Part shown: positions 47,301-59,300 of the stretch, piece by piece | Layout of the letters: each line of letters opens with the position of its first letter | Position numbering within the stretch: the stretch's first letter is position 1 | Origin: Liolophura sinensis | Lineage: Eukaryota > Mollusca > Polyplacophora > Chitonida > Chitonidae | Reading direction: 5' to 3' | DNA: 64,000 nucleotides | Assembly (NCBI RefSeq): GCF_032854445.1 | Contig: NC_088297.1 | Coordinates: forward strand, 21,403,127-21,467,126 | Notes under the pieces: generated by a model | The model's input: only the letters and a program-made list of their open reading frames with translations | Database searches by the model: none | What the model was told of the DNA's origin: nothing | Made by a program: the position numbers and the translations under genes

Positions 47301-50300
47301 CACACATAGATTAGGAAATATTCTTCATTCAAAACGCATCTCCATTTAGAGATATGGACCTTAAAATGAACTATTTCAAGTCAGAAATGGTGCTGATAAA
47401 TACTTGATTTTAGTGTTTTCTCAGTAATCTTGAATCGCTTGTGCTTTATCTCAATTGTAGCAGCAATATAAATTTGAGCCTCAATGGCTTACGTTTCAGG
47501 CATTTTGACGGAAATTTATGATTTTGTCTGCAGGGTGTTGTCACATTTGTGTTAGATAATTGCTGGTTTGGCATGAGGAGGGGTGGGGAATGATATGTAA
47601 AATCAAATAAGTGAATAAATTTGTGTACTTGTATATCATTATCAAATTAAATGAACTTATTTATCTTTGCTTATGTTGGAAACGTGTAAAATATTAACAT
47701 TGTTAGACATTGTATTGTTGGCCTTTGACCTATATCAGATCATAAGCTCATGCAATGTAACTGGCTTTTTAGCTGTAAATAAGACAAGTTTGTGTTTATC
47801 TTTCCAGGTAAATTGGACGCATCGGGTGAACAAGTCTATCCTACTCCAGGGGAAGCTGTCAGACATCAAAATCCCCACCTCCACCTCTGACAGCAAGTTC
47901 TGTCAGATTCTCTTCCTCGATGGATCACACGTTGAGTTCACCTTCACAGTCAAGTAAGCAATGTTCAGTTTCTGTGATGGTTAAGGAAGTGATAAATTTT
48001 AATTAAGAATCTAGCTCTGTATTTCGCCTAAACCCAAGCATTTGTCATGTGACACATTTTGCTTGACTGTGATTGATTCTTTCACCTTATAGTGCCGCTT
48101 CAGAGGTGAAATTTGATTAATTTCTTATCAGAGAATCTTCTGTGTTGACATTAAAAGTATCGTTTTATGACCTTCATGTGCTTTTTGTATGAAAATAGAT
48201 TTTTACGTTGGTGAAATCAGGTAATAATTTTATGCAAGGAAATTTCAATACATGGGTATTTGTAACAACTGCACTGAAATGTACATGTGCAGTTCTCTTC
48301 TCCTGTAAGGCATTCAGTACTGGTTAAATGTAAACGAGGCTTTCACCAGTTAAGAAACACCATCAGTTTTTTTCTCGCAAGGTGTCTTTCCTTATTTTCT
48401 GTATCAAGTTTAATATCGCCATGCTATGACTGAAATGTTGTTAGCATGGTGTTATTCCATAATCATTCATTCGTTCATTCATTTATTCCAAGTTTTGAGT
48501 GGTAAACTGATTCCATAGTCCAATTTTCTCCCACATTTGATATTTGGCACCATATATTTACGCATGATTTCGGAACTTCATAGTTTTAGGATAAAACTTT
48601 AAGTGTATCCAAAGATATTTTGCATTAGTTTAATTCATTAGTTGTCATTCTGATGTATTGTGTCACCTGTTTTAATTGGTCAGGGCTCAGCCAGGTGAAG
48701 CATCTCAGTTGAAGTGTCGATGTACAGGTAAAGCTCAGGTGGGATCTGGGGAGGTGCTGGCTTCAGATATACAGGTGCACATCAAAGACAAGTTTGGTAA
48801 TGAGATCACAAAGGTGAGTGCTGTCAAACCCCCATAATAAGGAGATGAATTTCTTGTAAAGTCAGTTTTAATATGAAAGTGTTCAGCAGGGACTGATCGC
48901 TCCTGGTCAGTAACTACAGTTTGATCCATCAGATTGCCTGACTAACTGTACTTGCTGTTCAGTATTTACCCTAAAATGACCTAAAATTTCATTCACTAAA
49001 GTGCATTCGTAGAGGCAAATAAATGTCACAAAATATTATTTTTGGTGATGAAACTTACAATTTTCTGGCATAATATCATACTGCATTCCAAGCAAACCTC
49101 AAAACCCCTTTCTAAAATACATAGAACTGTCAAAATGGGGAAAAATGGATTAGTTAGTCAGGGATGAAATGTCTGGCCATTTAGGGTAATTCATTGGGGG
49201 GGGGGGGACAAAAAAAGTGCCTTTGCTTAACTAGAATGCTTGTCTTAATTTACCTCTGACCAGTGAGGTTGTAGGGATTGGCTGGTTGACTACAGCTTTA
49301 AAGCAGGGCCCTCGTGGCAAAGCAGTTGGAGTGCTAGCAGAGCACATTGACCCAGGAGCCTTTAACTGTTGAGGTCAGTGTGAGTTCAAGTCCATATCTG
49401 ATGGTGTCCTGTGTCAGCAACCTACGCAGGGTCGTGGGTATACCCAGGGCTTGCCTGGTTTCCTCCCACCATAATGTTGGACGCTGCCGTATAAGTCAAA
49501 AGATTCAAATAAATGCATAAATAAATAAATGTGGTGGTCTGATAGATACCTGGTGAGAAGTAGTGATTTACCCTGGCATTTAGTTCCCCCACTTATACAT
49601 CTGACTGCCTTAATGTCAAAGAAAGAAAAAGAGGATGGCATATCTGGAGAGTTCAGCATGACTTTCCACTGAGGCAGCACTGTAAAGATTTAACATAGGG
49701 ACTGGCCCAGTGTCGTTGCATGAGTGAAACAGTGTTGGAATTAAGAGAAAACAATCACGCAAAGAAATAAACCAGTATTTTACATGGATATGACTGTATG
49801 GGTGGATGTTTTATTTGTTGCAGTTCACAGATAATCCTATAGAAGACTTGGAGGTTTCAGGTGATTGTATTAACACAGACAGCATGGTCAAGAAGCGGGG
49901 AAAGGTAACATATACAATGCAGGTTTTTGTTTTATGGGCTTTAAAGGTATTTGTCAGATGAAAAACCATTAAAGGGCAAGATCCTACGTCTTGGTTGTGG
50001 GTGAAGGAAATGGGAATCAAGTCCATGCACTCACTAATATATGATTAGTGCATGGATACGAATGATGAATGACTTTTCTTGTTCTGTCGGTGCATTTATT
50101 TACAACCCTTATTAATTTCCCATTTGGTTGATTTTATTGGTATCTTGTGTATTTAATGTTGGATGACAATATATTTGGCGTAAACTGTTATCTCCTCTGC
50201 TTCATCAGCACAAAGTGTATGCTGATAGTAGGTTTGTGTTGTTGTTGCACTACCTACATATACATGCACCACATTAGCTACAGCACACCTCTGTTTCATC

Positions 50301-53300
50301 AGCACAAATTGTATGCTGACAATAGGTTTGTGTTGTTGTTGCACTGCATACATATACATGCACCACATTAGCTACAGCACATCTCTGTTTCATCAGCGCA
50401 AAGTGTATGCTGATAGTAGGTTTGTGTTGTTGTTGCACTGCATATATATACATGCACCACATTAGCTACAGCACATCTCTGCTTCATCAGCACAAAGTGT
50501 ATGCTGATAGTAGGTTTGTGTTGTTGTTGCACTGCCTACATATACATGCACCACATTAGCTGAAGCACACCTCTGCTTCATCAGCACAAAGTGTATGCTG
50601 ACAATAGGTTTGTGTTGTTGTTGCACTGCCTACATATACATGCACCACATTAGCTGAAGCACACCTCTGCTTCATCAGCACAAAGTGTATGCTGACAATA
50701 GGTTTGTGTTGTTGTTGCACTGCCTACATATACATGCACCACATTAGCTGAAGCACACCTCTGTTTCATCAGCACAAAGTGTATGCTGATAGTAGGTTTG
50801 TGTTGTTGTTGCACTGCCTACATATACATGCACCACATTAGCTACAGCACACCTCTGTTTCATCAGCACAAAGTGTATGCTGATAGTAGGTTTGTGTTGT
50901 TGTTGCACTGCCTACATATACATGCACCACATTAACTACAGCACACCTCTGTTTCATCAGCACAAAGTGTATGCTGACAATAGGTTTGTGTTGTTGTTGC
51001 ACTGCATACATATACATGCACCACATTAGCTACAGCACATCTCTGCTTCATCAGCACAAAGTGTATGCTGATAGTAGGTTTGTGTTGTTGTTGCACTGCA
51101 TATATATACATGCACCACATTAGCTACAGCAAACCTCTGCTTCATCAGCGCAAAGTGTATGCTGATAGTAGGTTTGTGTTGTTGTTGCACTGCCTACATA
51201 TACATGCACCACATACATCACTTTCGTTTTAGAAATTAGTTAATTGATATTTTGAATAAAATCTGATTTAAGGGTGCCTGGATCTTGTCTTCTTGAAATA
51301 AGATCTAGAAACAACGGAAACCAAGTCAAAAGTCATTGGTCTTTTAAACATTGTCCAGAAAATAGTTTGATTTATTTTTTTTTTAGAATTTTTACCTGCC
51401 AGCAAAATGCTTTTGTTTCAAAACATAGTATTGTACGCTGGTCATTTGGTACTCAGAAGATGTCAGTGTTGTCACATCCTTATTTGAAATAGTCCTTTTC
51501 AGGACCCATGCATTTGGTGAATGCATTCAGGACCCATGCATTTGGTGAATGCATTCAGGACCCATGCATTTGGTGAATGCATTCAGGACCCATGCATTTG
51601 GTGAATGCATTCAGGACCCATGCATTTGGTGAATGCATTCAGGACCCATGCATTTGGTGAATGCATTCAGGACCCATGCATTTGGTGAATGCATTCATAG
51701 CTTTATACATCTATGTATGGGCATTTTGAATTATGAAATCCAATAGCCTTTGTTTGTTACCTGTTAAAAACCTCATGTGGTAGTATGTTAATACCATGTT
51801 AATATGGTTTTAAAAGTGATGCATATAGTTATCCTGGGTGAATGGCGTTCTAGTGAGGCAGCACCTGAACATGTCTGCATTATAACTAGTTTACAGCCTG
51901 TTACTTTAAAACTCATCTCCATGTTTCAGAATTGTGCTGTGGTCGTGCAGTCTCTGGTTTTCAAGGAAGGCCTGATAGGAGAGCAAGAGATAAGCTTAAG
52001 GTATAAGGACCTGAAGGATTATGTGAAGGTGGAGGTGCAGGCGGGGCCACCTGCAGACATCGCACTGCCAGGCTGGGACCTGGAGCAGGTGGGACGCATC
52101 TTGAGTATACCTGTATTTTATACAGCCTTATTGTTCATCGATTTTGTGAGTGTTATCTGAGTTAGGTTGGTAAGCTTTTGTATTCCTAAAACTGGAAAAA
52201 CAGATGGTGGCAGTACAGAACCATCATTAACAATTTTTCTCCATTTTATTTTAGTTATTTATTTTTTGTATCGCTAATCTAATGTAAGAGTTTTAAGGCC
52301 ACTCCAAGAAATGTCATCACTGTACTGTGTTAAGTGAAATAGAATTATGAGACAAAAATCCGGGATGTGAATGAATTCCTACTGAATTTCAGTGGCACTA
52401 TTTTTACATTCCTGTTATTTCAGATATTCACGGTTTACAATGAAAGTAAACTACCACACCCCCTGGTGGTGCAACTGGTCGACAAGGGAGGCAATCCATG
52501 TCGTGAGGCTGATATCAGGATTTTATTAGGAAAAGATACAGGTGTTAAGGTTAGATATCGTAGAGTACAGCCCTGCTAAACAAAATTCTGATATTGTATC
52601 GTAATTATTGTCGCCTTATTTCTTAATACGATTGAGTTTATGAGTGGAGGTGTAAATGATCCTACTTCCATCTTGATCAAACTCTCACTAAAAACTTGGC
52701 CTGGTGCTCACCTGTGCTGATCCAATTTTTCGTAGAAGATGGTTGCCATGCTCTTGTCAGTTTACGGTTGTTGAATGTGTGGGTGCAGTTTGATTTATTT
52801 ATTCGATTTTGATTGGTGTTTTACCCCCGTACTCAAGAATATTTCACTTATACGACAACGGCCAACATTATGGTGAGGGAAAACCGAGCTGTGCCCAGGG
52901 GAAACCCATGACCATCAGCAGGTTGCTGGCAGACCCAGTTTGATTACTCATGCATGACAAAGTTACTGCTTTCTTAACATTTTATGACCATAAGTTTTAT
53001 ATAATATTCAGTTGTTTCACATTGCAAACCATTTAGTTTGATGTTCTAAATATTCTCATCATTGCATACCTGTTAAATAGTTTTCAATTTTGTCATTGTT
53101 GGAAAATGCCTGTGTCCATTTATGAATTTGCTCTACTTGGCAGTTTGTTCCTGCCCCCACCCCCTTACGTACTGACGACTTAGGAAAGGCAAACTTTGGG
53201 GTGCTGACTGTGTCTGGGAAAATGTAAGTGCATCATGGTTTAATCATAAGTCATTTCATGCTGAGCCTATAGAAATTGCTTGCCGTGGTAAGGGTATACA

Positions 53301-56300
53301 CCAAACACTAGTCGATGCAGAATAATTATTCTGTGTCTGGTGTCTTTCAGCATGTTATTGCAGTGAGACAGCACCTTCACAAACAAAACTAGACAATACA
53401 TAGAAGCAGTTTGAGTTGTACAGTGACTATTATAAAGGACAAATATTACTGCTGTCTTCTCAGCTGTCCCAACCAGCAGGTGAGACACTCTAGTGGGAAA
53501 CTTTGTAACTCAGGAAATACTAACATGAAAAGACCATTAAACACTCTTCAGGAAAATACTTTGGTTTAATTTTTTTACAGTTTTATTAACATATTAAAAT
53601 GTGTTTGAAACTTTTGATTCTAGAATTTCATTTTGATGACTGCTAGATACCAAGTAAAATAGCCTAAATGACTTAAAATTTTGCTTACAAAAGTGCGTTT
53701 GTAGATGCAAAGAAATTTCACAAAATATTATTTGTGTTGCTGAAACTTAAAATTTCCCTGTAGAATATCATCCCATGTCCCAAGCAAACCTCAAAACACT
53801 TTTCGAACTCTGTGACCATGAGAGTTAACATGCCAATGTGGTGCTATGACCCAGGAGCCTCCCACCAATGCAGTCACTGTGAGCTCAAGTCCAGCCCATG
53901 CTGGCTTCTCCGGCCCTACATGGAAAGGTCTGCCAGGAACTTGAGGAAGGTAGTGGGCTTCCCCAGGGCTCTGCCCAGATTCCTCCTACCATAAGGCTGG
54001 TTGCCAGTGTATAAATAAAATATTCTTGAGTATGGCATAAAACACCAATCAATCAGATAAATAAAAGCATCTTTCTAAAATCAATAAAACTCTCAGAATC
54101 AGTAAAAATGGGCAAGTTAGTCAAGACGAAATATTAAGGTATGTTAGATATTCTAAATATTTCTTTCTAACTAATGAAATAAATGGCTAACTTACGGTGT
54201 CTGGTTTCAGGGGTATATATGAGTTACAACCAAAAGCGTTTCTGGCTGGCAAGAATGTCATTACAGGGCCGAAGTTACGTATCAGTTTACAACCTGATCC
54301 AAATCGTCCCGTCCGGTTGGATGTGGATTACGAGGAGAGGGACAGCTACGAGGCAGGTGAAAAACTTACAGGTGGGTGGTATTACTGATGACCAGGAAGA
54401 ATGTGATCACAGGTGTTGTGTGTTAGTCTTAGAGTTAGTGACCAGGTTTAAAAGGCCAGCTACATTCATGTAAAAATAATAATAATATCTTTAATTATTG
54501 CAGGTAACAATTTACAATGAAATGCTTCTTCCCTAAGGTCAAAATAGTATATAGGAGACATGCTGCTTCAGTTGTCATATCTAAATATACAACAAATACA
54601 ACAACAAAAAGTTTGGTCCTCGTAACTGTTCCATTTTTGTTTTGACCTCTGTTTCCCGTATGCACATTCACAAAGCACAAACCAAGTGTGTGGTAGGTGG
54701 CCCCCTTCCCATCAGTGTGGCTCTGCTTTTTTTTGTTGTTTTTTTGTGCAAGTTTTGCATATCTAACCGGGGTTAAAAATTGACTGGGTTTGTTCGTCTT
54801 TTTGTCAGATTTTACTGTCCGTGTGATCGGAGAAGATGATAACTTGATGTCTTCTGCCATGGCTTCACATCTGACCATGAAACTTTGGAAGGTGGAGACA
54901 GGAGCTCAGTCCGAACCTCCCTCCAGGGTAAGAGACAAACAGTGTAGGAATAAAATCAGTAATCAAGGGATATATGAATAAATCTTTTCCAAATTCCAAT
55001 ACTGGCTGTCGGTCATTTATGGCAAATGACCAAAAATTTCGCCCATGACTAAGTGGCTCCTGCTGCCTGATTCAGATAGTTCTGTTGATCTGAAAAAGGT
55101 GTTTTAGGTTTTCTTTAGAAGGTAGAATGAAAACCTACTTAAGAAGTGTTAAGTTTCTGCACCAGAGGTAATATGCTGTGACATCTATTGGCCTGTAAAA
55201 AGTCTGTTTTGGCGGTTTGTTTTATTTTTTTTTTTTGGGGAAACGATTAACATTTGGGGTGTTTTTGCGTTCAAATTTTTCTATGGCTAAGGTAAAAAAG
55301 TTCTACTGTATCATGTAACCTGTCGAAAAGTTAATTTCACATTTACTGTTTCACAGGCGTCTAAAAGAAGTGCAAAAAAGTTGTTCAGAGTATGGTGAAT
55401 GTTTGTGAACGTGAGTTTTTAAAGGAAAGAGGTGGCTTTTGTCCATCTGGAACACGGTGAAACAACTGGTTGGTAAATTAATGTCAGCATAGGTTTCCTC
55501 ACATTTTTCACAAGACACATGATACAGGAGGGCTCCTTTGACCTTCAACAACAAAAGAGTTTGAACTCGAATCTTTGCAGTTAACTAAAAATTGCTTTGG
55601 TTTTTGTTTTGTAAAGATCCAAGTGTTACTTAATCCAGTTTCTTCTTTTTTGTTTTTTTTTTTTTTTTTCTTTTTTTTTTCTTGCAGGCAATCTCTCTGA
55701 ATCCTGATACCAAAGGGAAGAAGAACAATCCAGGGGTGTTTCATTTCTCGTAAGTGTTAATGATAAACTTCACGCTGTTTCATTTCTCGTAAGTGTTAAT
55801 GATAAACTTCACACTGTTTTTATTTCTCGTAAGTGTTAATGATAGACTTCACGCTGTTTCATTTCTCGTAAGTGTTAATGATAAACTTCACGCTGTTTCA
55901 TTTCTCGTAAGTGTTAATGATAAACTTCACGCTGTTTCATTTCTCATAAGTGTTAATTATAAACTTCACGCTGTCATTTCTCATAAGTGTTAATGATAAA
56001 CTTCACGCTGTTTCATTTCTCGTAAGTGTTAAGGATAAACTTCACGCTGTTTCATTTCTCGTAAGTGTTAATGATAAACTTCACGCTGTTTCATTTCTCG
56101 TAAGTGTTAACAATAAACTTCACCCTGTTTCATTTCTCGTAAGTGTTGATGATAAATTTCATGCTATGGATGTACGTTACAGTTCTGGACTCCAGGAACT
56201 TCTCTTGTTTGATTTTTTTTCATTGAGGCTAAGAACCATACCCTACAGTATATGGCTTTCTGTATTTCACGTAAAATGTGGCCTGTAAAAATGCTGTTTT

Positions 56301-59300
56301 GATCTTGGGTTGTAAGGTATTCGGAGATAAAATTGCTAACCAATATGAAACTGTTTTCAGAATACTGTATTTCACGTAAAGTTTGATAAAAATACACCTT
56401 CAGAAGCAAATAAAGCCCTTAAACTGATCTTTTGGATGCCAACATTTAAGTTTTTCTGATAAGAATTTAGTCAAACTTTACAGAAAACTCCCGAGAAGCC
56501 TTTAAGGTGGATGAATCAGTCAGACATGTAAATGCTAAACTTTGGGTGAATTCCGGTAATCATCATTGGGTTTTACTATTGTACAACATTACGATGAATT
56601 TATTCTGTGTAATTTGTGTTTGTACATCCACAGGAACATCTCTCTTCCAAATGTGTCTGGCATGCACAACATCATGTGTGTTTACTATGATGGGAAGTAT
56701 GATCTCTACAGCACTGTGGTATGTATGGGTCCACCGTAATTCTTGAACCTTTTCACAGGTTTGAAAGGTGTTTAGTCCAGCGCATTCTGAAGACATTATT
56801 CTGTGTAGACTGATAAAATTATACTTTTTGTGAAGGTCTGGAATTGGCCAATCCAACCAATGTAGTTTTGTCTCCAAAATCAGATTATAAGTGTGCATAA
56901 ATTGCTGCCTTATTCGGTGCTCAGCACTTAGAGGTTAGAGGAAGGAAATGGGACTGGTTGGCCCGGTGTCGGTATAATGTGACTGGGCAGGGTGTTGAAT
57001 CTAGTGTCTTCGGCAGGACATTTAAGTAGCGGCAGCACTTTGGCGGCATGACTTTGCCTAGCTACAAAGACACAATAAATGTGCACACACCTGATGACTC
57101 GTCACATGACCGAAAAATTGTTAAGTATGACGTAAAAGGGTCTGGAGTTCATTTGAAGATTCTTCATACTCCATTAGGTGCTTGTCTTTTATTAGCTACT
57201 TGCGGATCACAGTATCGCTCTCAGTCTGAGTCAGGGAATTTCAGGATTCTCAGTGCCGTGGTGGGAAGGGGTGGGTATTGGACCTGTAACTCGCTATTGA
57301 CCGGTGGTTTACTCTGTGCACTGCAGCTTCCTTCATCCCTAAAACTAGTTACCATTGTATATAGGGGAAAATATGCGGTGAGATGATGATCAAATGAATG
57401 AATAAGTAAATAAATAAATAAGCAATAGATAATCACATCTAATGTCGGATGTTGACTCTAGCCTTCTAAGTAGTAATGAGCATTGAGGGACTTCCAGTGG
57501 CTGAGGGGGTTAGCATGCCAGCGCGGTGCAATGACCCAGGAGCCTCCCACCCATGCAGTTACTGTGAGTTCACGGCCAGCTTATGCTGGCTCCCTCTCCA
57601 ACTGTAGGTGGGAAGGTTTGGCAGCACCTGCAGATGGTGGTGGGTTCCCTCCGGGTTCTGCCAGGTTTCTTACCACCATAATGCTGGCTGCCCTTGTGAA
57701 ATATTCTTGAGTACGACGTAAAACATCAATGAGATAAATAAATAAATTAATGAGCTTTGAAATTCATTATTAATTTCAGATAGAAATAAATATAGTCCCC
57801 AGCAAGGTAATGAAGTTGTCTCCCCTAGAGAACCCAGGAACACCAACGGTGTCCAACACCAGAAGTGCTGCTAGCCGCTGTCTCATTCGGCACCTTCAGC
57901 TGGAGATCAGAGTAAGTGTGCTGGCGGTGATTTGCCCACCTTGGCACCGATAAGCTGGCAACTGCACTTGTAAGGTTGCCTCCACATTAAGTTTTCTTTT
58001 CAGGTTAAAAGCTTCTCCTCACATGTGGGAAGGTTTGTCAATTGCTTGCCACTGGTTGGTGGTTTTCTCCAGGCTTAGCACATGTAATCTCTGATGTGGT
58101 GCAAAGATCATGTTAATATGTGGAAATTTAAAAAAAAGATTGTACCCTAATTCTTCTAATATTGCATTTCTTTACCAGCCTTTTGGAAAAGTAAATATAT
58201 GAGTATATTGTTCATTAAATGGTCGAACCATGTGAGACAAAATAAACTAAATACCCTCTGCTACAGTTACATGTATAATGGCTAAAAAGAGCAGACCAGG
58301 TGTCCCAAAAATTCGAAGAGATAGGATAATTTGACTTTGATGACCAGAGGATTTATTTTAAAGATTGTTTTACATGCCAGTTGTGTGATTTAATTTAATT
58401 TACATCATTCTCATTAACGTCTTACGGATCAAACACCATGTTGACATCATGCTGGCTTTGTCTCCTGTTTGACATGTGGATGCAGTCTGTGGATGGTCAT
58501 AGATTTCCTCTCGCCATTATACTGGCTGCTGTCGTACAAGTGAAATATCCTTGATCATTAAAACACCAATCAAATAAATCATTAAATAAATATATCTATA
58601 GGCCTTACACCAATCAAATAAATGAATGAATACCATATTTCAGCAACCTTTTCGCAAGAAGGGGGCAGTAAAATGTACGAAAAAGTTGGGGTTGTGTTCA
58701 TGACAGGCAAATGGGAAGAGAGAGACCTGCTACAACCACAACATCTGTCGGTCAGCCAGCATAGCCGTTTGCAGATGACTGTTTGGAGGTGGATGACAAA
58801 TACTGGTCACTCAATATAATATTTACAAGAAATATCAAGTCCAAGACTATTACAGACGACATGTGGTTGGCGTGTTCATTTCTCGATATAACAGTAATCG
58901 CATATTCTCTTGCCTGCATCTGTATACGGGAGTATAAGGCGGCTGTCGAGCGCTGGCCACCAAGGACATTTTTGTGTTCATCGCTGGAAAATTCGCACTA
59001 GCATATGTCTCTACTTCTGAACAGTTATTCCTTGTTTTACACAGCGTGTATATACAGTTACCATATGTGGCATCTGACTGAACGGTTAGGCAGTTGAATA
59101 AATATATGCAGTGTGTGATTCATCAAGTGTAACCAAAACAGTGACTCGAAAGTCGAGAGGCCTAGTCAACGGACTAAACAGAAACTCAAGTTTTGCTTGC
59201 CGTGTAGGCTTAATTCATTTCCGATTTTAAACGAATTAAAAAAAATTAATCGACACCAATACAGTAACAGAAATGTTAGACTGACTGTTGTACCGTTTAT

